NCBI GenBank assembly: GCA_004212135.1
Contig: RXIE01000126.1
Location: 1-8,482 of the forward strand
Reading direction: 5' to 3'
DNA length: 8,482 nucleotides
Source of the DNA: Candidatus Methanophagales archaeon ANME-1-THS
GTDB taxonomy: Archaea; Halobacteriota; Syntropharchaeia; Alkanophagales; Methanospirareceae
A program made the position numbers and the translations under genes. The first letter of the stretch is position 1. Every line of letters starts with the position of its first letter. Under the pieces are notes generated by a model that saw only the letters and a list, made by a program, of their open reading frames with translations, ran no database searches and was not told the origin of the DNA. This document shows, in pieces, positions 1 through 6,802 of the stretch.

Positions 1-119
1 ATTCGGCTGATAGCTGCAATCCAGCCCGCTTTTCTTCCTAGTTTGTATCTGGTCAGGAAGATAATTAAGGCGGCTACGACTGGCATGACGACGATTTGAA
101 GAAGGATATATGGCATCAT
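1..119 (-). CDS. N-terminus of a third antiporter-like (NuoM/NuoN/MrpD-type) membrane subunit, partial
   Basis: An open frame of 39 codons begins at the ATG at 119-117 and runs off the left edge without a stop. It reads MMPYILLQIVVMPVVAALII, then a short basic stretch (RYKLGRKAGW) and the start of a second hydrophobic stretch. A first transmembrane helix with a Pro/Ala-Ala-Leu core, followed by a basic turn and GW-I, is the usual opening of proton-conducting antiporter-like subunits (NuoM, NuoN, MrpD). The start is joined to the stop of the upstream NuoL-like gene as TAAATGATG. A GGTGAT Shine-Dalgarno site (129-124) lies 4 nt before the first ATG and 7 nt before the second, so the second ATG (116-114) may be the true start. 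The family call rests on the N-terminal helix plus operon position; which antiporter subunit it is cannot be decided from 39 residues. Confidence 0.72.
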   Translation of the reverse strand, partial: MMPYILLQIVVMPVVAALIIFLTRYKLGRKAGWIAAISR

Positions 120-2234
120 TTAGATCACCACCCAGAGGATGAGGAGGAGGACAAAAATGTAGAAGAGGAGGATGTAGATCACATTAAAGGCGAGGACGCC
201 GCTCTCAGTCCGAATGTAGCGTACCAGGTCCGTCACCCGTCCGGGGATAGAGGGGATGAGCTTATGAAACACCGCATCCAGTCGTGCCTCGAACGGCTTA
301 ACGACACGGAGAGCCAGGAAGTTGAGGGTGGCGGGGATTATGGTGTGAAAAAAGATATCCAGTGGATTCTCGATGTAATTAACCACAATGGGAAGAAGTT
401 TGGTCGTTCCATCGACAAAGACGCGGTAATAGGTGCTATCTATGTACCATCTATTCCAGAAGAACTGGTGGAGGATCTTCAGAGATCCATGCTTCTCAAA
501 GAGCGTCTGTAACGTGCCATCGGGATTAAATCGTCCGGAGATATAGATGAGGTACGAAGGAACAGCGCCGAGAGCTATAAACAGGAGCGAGAGAACTGGC
601 ACAACCAACGAATGCCCATCGTGATGTTCAAATGGCAGGTGGAGTTTTTCAACCAGGGAATATTCGAATCCCTCTTCCAGTAACGGCTCGACGACGGGAA
701 AAACAAACCCGAGGAGGACGATCAGAACTGCTAAGATGCCACATGAAACGAGCATGGTAATGTGCGGTTCACCGAGATGCGCACCTTTATGCTCTCGCTC
801 CTCTATATTCTCGCTCTCCTTGCCATAAAAACTCAACCCCACGAAGCGAAGTGTATAAAAAGCGGTTATGCCGCAGGTGATCAACGCGAGGACGAATAAT
901 GCGTACTGATGGGATGCCCAGACAGAAGCGAGGATCGCGTCTTTGCTCCAGAAGCCTGGCAGGGGCGGAATACCCATGAGCGAGAGCGACGCAATGAACA
1001 TGAAGAGCCAGGTATAGGGCATATACTTCTTCAGCGAGCCCATATCGGTCATATAAATAGAGCCAGCCGTGTGAATCACTGAGCCCGCGCAGAGAAAGAG
1101 TGCAGCCTTAAACATCGCATGACTGACGAGGTGTGATAATCCTGAGGTGAAGCCACCCATCAAACCAGAGGCGGTTAATCCTGCCACGCCTAAACCGAGC
1201 ATCATGTAGCCGATCTGACTGACGGTAGAGAATGCCAGCGCCTTCTTGAGCTCCACAGCGGTCATACCCTGGGTAGCAGCGACGAAGGCGGTAATTGCAC
1301 CCACCCAGGCGGTTAAGACGAAGAATGAAAGTGCTTCGCCGGACCCCGCCACCCAGTACCCATAAAAGAAGATGGGTATAAGCCGGGCAACAAGGTAAAC
1401 GCCACTTTTAACCATGGTTGCTGCATGAATCAGGGCTGAGACAGGACCAGGGCCCGCCATCGCTTCCGGGAGCCACTCGTGGAGGGGGAACTGCGCCGAC
1501 TTACCCACGGGCCCGGCAAGGAGGAGCACAGCGGTGAGCGAGATTAATCCCGGCGATTTCGCCATTTCCGGTATCCACGTTGAGGAGGTCTCATACAGCT
1601 CCAGGATGTTCAAGGTGCGAGCATGGGCATAGATGATGAGAATCCCACCCAGGAGGAGCAGATCACCGGCCGATGTCACCACCATAGCTTTTAAGCCCGC
1701 ATGTGATGGGGTAATGTATCTGGTGGGGGGAGGGCCGCCGATCCAGTACTTCTTTTCATCGAGGTAGTAGAACCCAATGAGCCCCCAGCTACAGAGCCCG
1801 ACGATCTTCCAGCCGAAGAAGAGGAATAACAGGTTATTCGAGAGAACCAGGAGGAGCATACCACCGATGAAGAAGTTCATGAAGACCCACCACCGGGTTA
1901 AGGACGGATTCCCCTTCATGTAGCCGAAGGAGTAGACCATAATAAAGAAGCTTATGACCGCAACCACGTTTGCCATCACGATGCTCACGGGATCTACCAG
2001 AACACCCACTTTCAACTCGATGGGGACGGTGATCCAGGTGACGGCGCTATCGATTGGGAGCTCCTCAAGGTGGAATAAATACGGTATGAGCATCACGGCC
2101 GAGAGCGCAGCGAGGAACGAGAGAAAAACAGCACCATAATCCCGCAGCTTGGGGTGGATCCTGGCCAGAAGGGGAGCTAAAGGTACCCCGAGCAAGGGAA
2201 AAATCCAGCATAACCAGGCAAATATGGCGTTCAT
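120..2234 (-). CDS. NuoL/FpoL-like antiporter subunit of a complex-I/Mrp-type membrane complex
   Basis: A 704-aa polytopic membrane protein, expected to translocate H+ or Na+ as part of a membrane arm. Family hallmarks are seen in order: the TM5 region GWKIVGLCSW (141-150), an Asp in a VVTSAGD motif (D191), the TM7 motif GKSAQFPLHEWLPEAMAGP (244-262, Lys245), TM8 ATMVKSGVYLVAR (Lys276), broken-helix Lys376 (SHAMFKAALFL) and TM12 GFWSKDAIL (Lys431/Asp432). Length and the C-terminal part (amphipathic stretch about 640-675 plus a final helix 681-704) match full-length NuoL with its lateral helix. A His-rich loop (532-541) lies between late helices. The oddity is residue 143: NuoL relatives have Glu in GWE-VGLCS, but the codon at 1808-1806 is AAG, Lys. 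The gene starts with an ATGA overlap (2231-2234) with the MrpD-like gene and a GGGGGTGGTG site just upstream. Family membership is certain; whether the partner is an F420H2 dehydrogenase, a hydrogenase or an Mrp antiporter is not. Confidence 0.95.
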   Translation of the reverse strand: MNAIFAWLCWIFPLLGVPLAPLLARIHPKLRDYGAVFLSFLAALSAVMLIPYLFHLEELPIDSAVTWITVPIELKVGVLVDPVSIVMANVVAVISFFIMVYSFGYMKGNPSLTRWWVFMNFFIGGMLLLVLSNNLLFLFFGWKIVGLCSWGLIGFYYLDEKKYWIGGPPPTRYITPSHAGLKAMVVTSAGDLLLLGGILIIYAHARTLNILELYETSSTWIPEMAKSPGLISLTAVLLLAGPVGKSAQFPLHEWLPEAMAGPGPVSALIHAATMVKSGVYLVARLIPIFFYGYWVAGSGEALSFFVLTAWVGAITAFVAATQGMTAVELKKALAFSTVSQIGYMMLGLGVAGLTASGLMGGFTSGLSHLVSHAMFKAALFLCAGSVIHTAGSIYMTDMGSLKKYMPYTWLFMFIASLSLMGIPPLPGFWSKDAILASVWASHQYALFVLALITCGITAFYTLRFVGLSFYGKESENIEEREHKGAHLGEPHITMLVSCGILAVLIVLLGFVFPVVEPLLEEGFEYSLVEKLHLPFEHHDGHSLVVPVLSLLFIALGAVPSYLIYISGRFNPDGTLQTLFEKHGSLKILHQFFWNRWYIDSTYYRVFVDGTTKLLPIVVNYIENPLDIFFHTIIPATLNFLALRVVKPFEARLDAVFHKLIPSIPGRVTDLVRYIRTESGVLAFNVIYILLFYIFVLLLILWVVI
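124..129 (-). promoter_or_regulatory. Shine-Dalgarno site GGTGAT for the downstream partial gene
   Basis: On the minus strand GGTGATC lies within the last codons of the NuoL-like gene, 4 nt before the ATG at 119 and 7 nt before the ATG at 116. It is complementary to the archaeal 16S 3' end (AUCACC). It supports translational coupling at the TAAATG junction. Confidence 0.65.
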
Positions 2235-3736
2235 GGCACCACCCCCAATCCAAACTGTGCATTAATAACGTCCATGAGGGGGGAGAGTATTCCTGTGAAC
2301 CAGATAATCCCCATGATGAAACTGAGCAGTGCGAGGAGTAACACCGGGATGAGCATACCCAGCGGTATCTCTGCTCGTTCTACTGCTCGTTCACCCTCTT
2401 CTCCCACCCGAATATACATGTATTCAATGACGCGCCAGAAATAAAAGACCATGAGGAGAGTACTGAAGAAGATCACGGCTATGAAGGGGAATCGATTTGC
2501 TTCAAGGCAGGCGAGTGCGAGATAGAACTTCGTGACGAATCCCACGCTCGGCGGCATTCCGATCATCGCGAGCGAAGCTAAGATAAAGGCGAGGCTGGTA
2601 AATGGCATTTTCCGGCCCAGACCACGGAAATCAGTTATATCCCAGAGATCAAATTTGTAAATGAACGCACCGGCAACTAAGAACATACACGCTTTCATCA
2701 AGCCATGGTTCAGGATATGCATCAAGGCCGGAGTGAGCCCGAGCGAGGTGTACGGGGAGAGCCCCACACCGAGCATGATATAGCCCATATTCGCTATACT
2801 GGAATACGCAAGCATCCGTTTCAGTTTATACTGCGCGATCGCAAGGAACGAGCCATAAATCATGGCGATCGCAGCGAGCCAGCATAACATATCAAATATT
2901 GGCAAAACCTTGAGGAAATCCACTGTGAATACGGAGAAGGAGATCCGGATGAACGCATAGGTATAGACCTCGATGATAATCCCGGAAAGCATTGCACTGA
3001 TCTCTGATGGTGCAAATCCATGTGCATCAGGTAACCAGGTGTGAAGCGGGAAGAGCGCCATTTTTATGCCGAACCCCACGAGGATGAAGACATAAGCCGT
3101 CAGAACGACTCTACTATGGTATAACGGTGGCAATAAAATCCTCATGTCACCCATATTCAGCGAGCCGGTTACTGAATAGAGGAACGCGACACCGAGCAGG
3201 TAGAAGCAAATGCCAATGGAACCCATGACGAGGTAATTATATGATGCTTTTAATGCCCTTCCACCTGCACTCGCGATCAATGCATACGCAGTCAGAGCAG
3301 CTACCTCTGAGAGCACATACATATTGAAGACATCGCCCGTCACCACGACACCGCACAGCCCAGCCACGAGTAGTTGGTAGATCGTATAGAAGGTTACCAG
3401 TTTCCTTTCCGGTATCTTGTGCGCTATATTCCGCTGTGAATATAACACCGACATGAGACTCAAGAAGAGAACGATAATCAGAATGTAGGCATTCAAGCCA
3501 TCGACCACATATTCGATGCCCCAGGGCGGTCGCCATCCCCCTAACCAGTAATGGATCGTTCCCACAGTGAGGACATGGTGCAGGATGAAAAAGGAGAGAA
3601 TGAGATGGGAGAGGATGGTTGCGAAGGAGATGAAGAAGCATGATTTCCTGTTCACCAGGCCAGCAATAAGAATAGTGTATGCAGCAAATACACCGGTGGT
3701 TACAATGAGGACCGGAAACTGCTCGACTATCAGCAT
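2231..3736 (-). CDS. MrpD/MnhD-like antiporter subunit
   Basis: A 501-aa polytopic membrane protein of the proton-conducting antiporter family, closest in style to MrpD/MnhD. Seen in order: GGWRPPWGIEYVVDGLNAY (66-84), the typical entry to the MrpD core; TM5 VLSEVAALTAYALIA with Glu144 intact; the GSLNMGDM motif (191-198); TM7 GIKMALFPLHTWLPDAHGFAPSE with Lys225; TM8 SGIIIEVYTYAFIR; LNHGLMKACMFL with Lys348; and TM12 MPPSVGFVTKFYL with Lys403. In TM8, where MrpD/NuoM relatives usually have Lys (LLSG--KVG-YA), residue 256 is Glu (codon GAG at 2971-2969). It is the first gene of the leftward operon and overlaps the NuoL-like gene by ATGA. The ATG at 3736 is taken because the same frame has a TGA 11 codons upstream and no ATG, GTG or TTG between. 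The purine-rich GGGAGGG (3759-3753) is 16 nt away, so its Shine-Dalgarno role is weak. Confidence 0.93.
   Translation of the reverse strand: MLIVEQFPVLIVTTGVFAAYTILIAGLVNRKSCFFISFATILSHLILSFFILHHVLTVGTIHYWLGGWRPPWGIEYVVDGLNAYILIIVLFLSLMSVLYSQRNIAHKIPERKLVTFYTIYQLLVAGLCGVVVTGDVFNMYVLSEVAALTAYALIASAGGRALKASYNYLVMGSIGICFYLLGVAFLYSVTGSLNMGDMRILLPPLYHSRVVLTAYVFILVGFGIKMALFPLHTWLPDAHGFAPSEISAMLSGIIIEVYTYAFIRISFSVFTVDFLKVLPIFDMLCWLAAIAMIYGSFLAIAQYKLKRMLAYSSIANMGYIMLGVGLSPYTSLGLTPALMHILNHGLMKACMFLVAGAFIYKFDLWDITDFRGLGRKMPFTSLAFILASLAMIGMPPSVGFVTKFYLALACLEANRFPFIAVIFFSTLLMVFYFWRVIEYMYIRVGEEGERAVERAEIPLGMLIPVLLLALLSFIMGIIWFTGILSPLMDVINAQFGLGVVP
2237..2246 (-). promoter_or_regulatory. Shine-Dalgarno site GGGGGTGGTG before the NuoL-like start
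   Basis: On the minus strand GGGGGTGGTG ends 2 nt before the ATG at 2234-2232. It lies inside the last codons of the MrpD-like gene, and the ATGA overlap places stop and start together. This supports the chosen start and coupled translation. Confidence 0.55.
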
Positions 3737-3801
3737 CAGCTTTAGTTCCCTACCCTCCCTTTCTCACGGGACATCAGCGACACCGTTATGTCATAGCATA
3801 G

Positions 3802-3829
3802 TCACACATGAGATGATAAAACTTTCGGT
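3802..3829 (-). promoter_or_regulatory. Proximal promoter-like element of the antiporter operon (repeat copy A)
   Basis: On the minus strand this reads ACCGAAAGTTTTATCATC followed by GTGTGA after a short gap. CCGAAA followed by TTTTATC resembles an archaeal BRE plus TATA box, and would put a transcription start near 3793, some 55 nt before the MrpD-like ATG. A near copy lies at 3880-3904. The assignment is by pattern only. Confidence 0.45.
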
Positions 3830-3879
3830 CTTCTTCTGAGAAAGGGACATTTGCACACTTTTACGTTATTGTGTATTCA

Positions 3880-3904
3880 TCACACAGATGTTAAACTTTT
3901 CGGT
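3880..3904 (-). promoter_or_regulatory. Distal promoter-like element of the antiporter operon (repeat copy B)
   Basis: On the minus strand this reads ACCGAAAAGTTTAACATCT then GTGTGA, matching copy A apart from a few substitutions and short gaps. The copies are about 78 bp apart, which could reflect two start sites or two binding sites for one regulator. Its TATA-like part (GTTTAAC) is weaker than in copy A. Confidence 0.35.
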
Positions 3905-3996
3905 TTTTTGATATTCCAAAGCATCTGTAGTAATTTTACGTACTAGCATATTTCTGTTCCTGATGTCAACTCTTTCTGGGCTATTTTCGCCAAAAA

Positions 3997-4014
3997 TCGA
4001 AATATATTTATATA
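3997..4014 (+). promoter_or_regulatory. Archaeal BRE/TATA promoter of the duplicated membrane-protein gene
   Basis: The sequence TCGAAATATATTTATATA is a textbook archaeal BRE (CGAAA) plus TATA box. A start about 25 nt downstream (around 4035) would leave a leader of roughly 50 nt before the ATG at 4086, containing the purine-rich ribosome-binding stretch. Confidence 0.75.
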
Positions 4015-4065
4015 CCCTTATCGCACAGAAGATTTTATGCTCCACATTTCGTGAGAGATAGTGAA

Positions 4066-4080
4066 GGAGGAATTTGGGAG
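4066..4080 (+). promoter_or_regulatory. Ribosome-binding stretch GGAGG...GGGAG
   Basis: GGAGG (4066-4070) and GGGAG (4076-4080) precede the gene. GGGAG is 5 nt from the ATG at 4086. GGAGG is only 3 nt from the in-frame TTG at 4074 and 15 nt from the ATG. The spacing favours the ATG but does not rule out the TTG, which would add four residues. Confidence 0.5.
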
Positions 4081-4085
4081 ATAAA

Positions 4086-5081
4086 ATGGGCATAAAAGAA
4101 ACTGTAGAGAAGGTAATCCTGAACGGAAAAACGGCAATAGCGATATTGCTGGTAGCGATTGTATGGCGAATCTTCATCAGTCTTGACGGAGATATAGCCT
4201 TGTGGGAAAGTCTCCTCTCAGGAACTCCTCTGATCATCCTGGGCTGGATTCTCTTCGCGTACCTTTACCACCTCTCCAAGGAACTGAAGGGGTGGCTCAT
4301 TTCAAATTATATCTATCTCGGATTTGCCGTTTGCGTGCTCATCATAAACTTTTATGCGCTTATTTACTACGCGTTGCGGTGGTATAAGTTGCTGAGTGTT
4401 GAAGCGTACCTCCCCTACGATTTCATGTTCCGAGGTGTCCGATATATCGCATTGGTGATGTTTTATTGCTCGATAATCTGGTCGACGGGGCATCTCAAGA
4501 GGATGCATGAGGAGTATGTCGCGCGATCGAAAGAAAAGTCACTGCTGCATATCATATCCCCCTATATCTACACCCGGGTGAAAAAGCTGAGAGAGATGGG
4601 CTATAAAGAATTAATAGGCGCTTTGCTGACCGATGAGCGAACCTTACTGGTGATTGTGGGTCTCACCTTTTTATGGCGCATGTACATTAGCCTTGACTAC
4701 AAAATAGCCTTATGGGAGAGTGCGAGCTCGGGTATTGCCCTCATGATCTTGGGCTGGCTCTTCTTCGCTTACGTAGTTTCTCTCATCAGGAAAGAGGTAG
4801 ACTGGTCAGATCTGGTCAAGGTTTATCGTAACGCTGCCCTTGGTGTCTTCGCTATCAATATTTATGTGCTCCTCTACTATGGCATGAGGTGGTACACGTT
4901 AGCCGGTCTTGGCATCTCAGAAGCTCTGGTGCCCATAGATTTCCTCTTCCGCGACCTCCAATATTTTGCACTGGTGATGTTTTACTGTGCATCAATCGTG
5001 CTCTCGAAGTTTCTCAAGAGGTCGTATGAGGAGCATAAGTTGCTCTTCGCAGAGGTATCGAGGAAAGCGCCCCGCAAATAA
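4086..5081 (+). CDS. Integral membrane protein of two repeated four-helix units, function unknown
   Basis: 331 residues from the ATG at 4086 (335 if the TTG at 4074 is used). I do not recognise the family. The protein is an internal tandem duplication: unit 1 about residues 16-145 and unit 2 about 186-316, offset by 170-173. Each unit has about four hydrophobic helices (roughly 17-33, 43-61, 75-97, 120-137; and 186-203, 213-233, 249-267, 293-310). Motifs kept in both units are WR--ISLD (27-34, 197-204), IALWES (37-42, 207-212), ILGW--FAY, RWY (98-100, 268-270), DF-FR (112-116, 285-289) and ALVMFYC (122-128, 295-301). Conserved Arg, Asp and Glu at helix ends suggest a ligand site, ion path or structural pairing, but no reaction can be named. 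A basic linker (about 140-182) joins the units. It has its own promoter and faces away from the antiporter operon. Its stop is 7 bp from that of the convergent GvpD-like gene. Confidence 0.88.
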   Translation: MGIKETVEKVILNGKTAIAILLVAIVWRIFISLDGDIALWESLLSGTPLIILGWILFAYLYHLSKELKGWLISNYIYLGFAVCVLIINFYALIYYALRWYKLLSVEAYLPYDFMFRGVRYIALVMFYCSIIWSTGHLKRMHEEYVARSKEKSLLHIISPYIYTRVKKLREMGYKELIGALLTDERTLLVIVGLTFLWRMYISLDYKIALWESASSGIALMILGWLFFAYVVSLIRKEVDWSDLVKVYRNAALGVFAINIYVLLYYGMRWYTLAGLGISEALVPIDFLFRDLQYFALVMFYCASIVLSKFLKRSYEEHKLLFAEVSRKAPRK

Positions 5082-5088
5082 CGTATCT
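5082..5088. other. Seven-base gap between convergent genes
   Basis: The stop of the rightward membrane-protein gene (5079-5081) and the stop of the leftward ATPase gene (5089-5091) are 7 bp apart. No hairpin or T-run fits in the gap, so each transcript must extend into the other gene. Confidence 0.8.
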
Positions 5089-6570
5089 TCATACAAACGG
5101 TGTGAGTTTTAACATGAGCGTGTCGTCGGTGATGATATTCTCCAGGCAGTGCAACTTGGTATCAGGGCGATTGCAATACAGGACAACGCTCCTATTGAGC
5201 ACCGTCAACTTAAGGTGAGTTGTTACCATATGACCCAGTCCTTCGTTCAATACACCACCGATGGGTGCGGCAAATATGCCTACGTTGCCCGCCTCTCTCA
5301 ATTCTGTTATCCAGTAGGCGAAGATCTCTAATGCCGCCTCGAGTTTGACCCGCGATTTCAACCGATAGGGATACTCTAACCAATCTGCTCCAATCATAAC
5401 CATGACGGGAGGGTTTAACTGAGCAATGTAATCGGTGAGTAGTTGAAAATCTTCATCCATTGATCCACCGTTCAAAACCTTCACGTTCTTTCTCATCTCT
5501 TCCTCGTCTCTTTTATCCTCCCTTCGTATCTCAAAGACGGTGAGATACTTCAGATAATCCTCTGCCTTCACGAAGGGTATTATCCCCCTCCTCAACCTCC
5601 GCTCATCCCACCCACTGCTCGGAATTATCACGCAATGATTCCCCTGCTGTATCATGTTAATGATCAGGTGAGCGATGATCGATTGGTAACCTAAGAGGGA
5701 TAAATCATCGCCATATTCTATGAGCGCCGTGCTCCCTCTGCTCAATCCACCGCCTAAAATCTTATCCAATTCTACACAACCCGTTGATAAGTGGGTGGGC
5801 GTATTGGGTACGATCGGTACCTTTCTCGGTTTCTCTACTTTCCTCCCCTCGAAAGGAGCGAAAGCACGAAATCTACCGCCATCTAAGGTGAACCCGTATT
5901 TATGCTGGTCTATGCCCGTGCCACTCAATTTCTTTATGACTAATTCCCTTGCCCGCCGGTAATCTATCGTGATGCGGCTGAGTTCTACTATGCCATCCAC
6001 GATGTAATCGAGCGGGGTTGTTCCGGTTCTCTCTGATATAAGTATCAAATTCATTTTGTATCGCGGTGAATAAGACTGTACAAGGTCGGTGATCGCAGCT
6101 GCCCAGAGCTCCATCATCAGCTCTTTTTCGTCTGCCGTTATCGCCTCCCAGCTATCAATGACGAGTGTCGCGGGTTTTTCTCCCTCCACAAATTTCTCAT
6201 AAAGGAGGTTAGAAAGGGCGTACAATCCCGAAAAATCTTTTACCGCTTCTATCTTCGCTTTATATTTCCCAAATATGTCATTTGGGAGATAACCCCTTAA
6301 TTCATCCACATAAGCCGGTGAGATATACAACTTAGTTGCATCTATCAAGGTTATAGACTCTGCACGTTCTTTTAACCATGGAAATTGCGCATAAAGAGCG
6401 TGAAGTGCAACCCTCGATGAGAGGTATATCGCATTTTTCCCCCCGACCCCCTCGAGTAGCTCAAAGGCGAGCATGGTCTTCCCTGTTCCCGGTTCACCCT
6501 TTATCAGCAGCGAGAAGCCCGTGCCAGACGAGAGAGCAAACTTCAATTCCGGTGGTATTCGACCCATCAT
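5089..6570 (-). CDS. GvpD-like two-domain P-loop ATPase (KaiC/RecA superfamily), intact copy
   Basis: A soluble 493-aa protein. Domain 1 (about 1-245) opens with IPPELK--L, then a Walker A GEPGTGKT (25-32), Walker B TLVIDSWEA (135-143), an ILISERTGTTPLDYIVDG segment (176-193) typical of KaiC/GvpD ATPases, and YRRAREL-IKKL-GTG (204-219). Domain 2 (about 258-493) opens like a KaiC domain (HLSTGCVELDKILGGGLSRG, 260-279). Where Walker A should be it has EYGDDLSLLGY (285-295), without Lys or Thr, so it probably cannot hydrolyse ATP. PVMVMIGADWLEY (388-400) sits at the Walker B position. In haloarchaea GvpD represses gas-vesicle genes with GvpE; relatives occur in archaea without gas vesicles, and none of those genes is here, so the role is unknown. 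There is no Shine-Dalgarno, which suggests a leaderless or short-leader mRNA. The paralogue starts M-NRIP, so the second ATG (6567-6565) may be the start. Confidence 0.85.
   Translation of the reverse strand: MMGRIPPELKFALSSGTGFSLLIKGEPGTGKTMLAFELLEGVGGKNAIYLSSRVALHALYAQFPWLKERAESITLIDATKLYISPAYVDELRGYLPNDIFGKYKAKIEAVKDFSGLYALSNLLYEKFVEGEKPATLVIDSWEAITADEKELMMELWAAAITDLVQSYSPRYKMNLILISERTGTTPLDYIVDGIVELSRITIDYRRARELVIKKLSGTGIDQHKYGFTLDGGRFRAFAPFEGRKVEKPRKVPIVPNTPTHLSTGCVELDKILGGGLSRGSTALIEYGDDLSLLGYQSIIAHLIINMIQQGNHCVIIPSSGWDERRLRRGIIPFVKAEDYLKYLTVFEIRREDKRDEEEMRKNVKVLNGGSMDEDFQLLTDYIAQLNPPVMVMIGADWLEYPYRLKSRVKLEAALEIFAYWITELREAGNVGIFAAPIGGVLNEGLGHMVTTHLKLTVLNRSVVLYCNRPDTKLHCLENIITDDTLMLKLTPFV
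5096..5135. repeat. 40-bp identical stretch shared by the two GvpD-like genes (copy 1)
   Basis: The 3' end of the intact gene is identical base for base with 6763-6802 in the paralogue, including third codon positions. It continues as a 30-bp identical block after a few differences. It marks recent duplication or gene conversion. Confidence 0.85.
6460..6498. repeat. 39-bp identical stretch over Walker A (copy 1)
   Basis: This stretch encodes the Walker A region of the intact gene and is identical with 8041-8079 in the paralogue, synonymous positions included. Flanking codons differ. Confidence 0.8.
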
Positions 6571-6621
6571 GTTATTGTAAAGAAAAACTTTAAGAATAAT
6601 AATCCAGTTAGAACTTACCGG

Positions 6622-6632
6622 TTAATATATCC
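6622..6632 (-). promoter_or_regulatory. Possible TATA box of the intact GvpD-like gene
   Basis: On the minus strand GGATATATTAACC is the best TATA-like sequence in the 185-bp gap 6571-6755. It would give a start near 6605 and a leader of about 35 nt, but no Shine-Dalgarno follows. A second AT-rich candidate (TTATTCTTAAAG, about 6587-6598) sits closer to the spacing of a leaderless start. I see no gene in the rest of the gap. Confidence 0.35.
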
Positions 6633-6762
6633 CTACTACAAATCCTATTTGCCTGTTCTGTACGAAAAATTCATTATGCTCGTCCGTCTAACCTACTCCT
6701 CTCCTTCCCTCTTTAACGTTCTCTCGTTAGTTAATCTGACACCTTTTGCGGAGTTTCACACG

Positions 6763-6802
6763 AACGGTGTGAGTTTTAACATGAGCGTGTCGTCGGTGAT
6801 GA
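6763..6802. repeat. 40-bp identical stretch shared by the two GvpD-like genes (copy 2)
   Basis: Partner of 5096-5135, at the 3' end of the frameshifted paralogue. A short palindrome overlaps its stop here (TCACAC at 6756-6761 with GTGTGA at 6767-6772); the other gene lacks the left arm. Confidence 0.85.

Larger units (their letters stand above)
3737..4073. other. AT-rich divergent intergenic region
   Basis: This 337-bp region separates the leftward antiporter operon from the rightward membrane-protein gene. It holds the two promoter-like repeats for the leftward operon (3802-3829, 3880-3904) and the BRE/TATA of the rightward gene (3997-4014). Between 3905 and 3995 I see only AT-rich sequence with no convincing gene or RNA. 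A minus-strand frame through here (3866-4237) overlaps the rightward gene antisense and has no family features, so it is not counted. Confidence 0.7.

Noticed and set aside
96..512. Plus-strand open frame of 138 codons rich in Asp and Glu
   Set aside because: It is the antisense shadow of the C-terminal part of the NuoL-like gene, whose family motifs are unmistakable.
3237..3641. Minus-strand 134-codon frame rich in Cys and His, at first glance zinc-binding
   Set aside because: It lies in another frame entirely inside the MrpD-like gene; the Cys and His come from the codon content of the membrane gene.
3742..3774. Ten-codon frame (MSREKGRVGN) just before the MrpD-like gene, possibly a leader peptide
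   Set aside because: It is too short to support, has no ribosome-binding site of its own, and its codons largely coincide with the purine-rich stretch that may itself be a weak ribosome-binding site.
3866..4237. Minus-strand open frame of 123 codons upstream of the antiporter operon
   Set aside because: About half of it is antisense to the start of the membrane-protein gene, it crosses that gene's promoter, and the translation shows no domain or family pattern.
6714..6729. Inverted repeat TAACG...CGTTA between the two ATPase genes as a terminator
   Set aside because: The stem is only 5 bp and no T-run follows on either strand at the expected distance.
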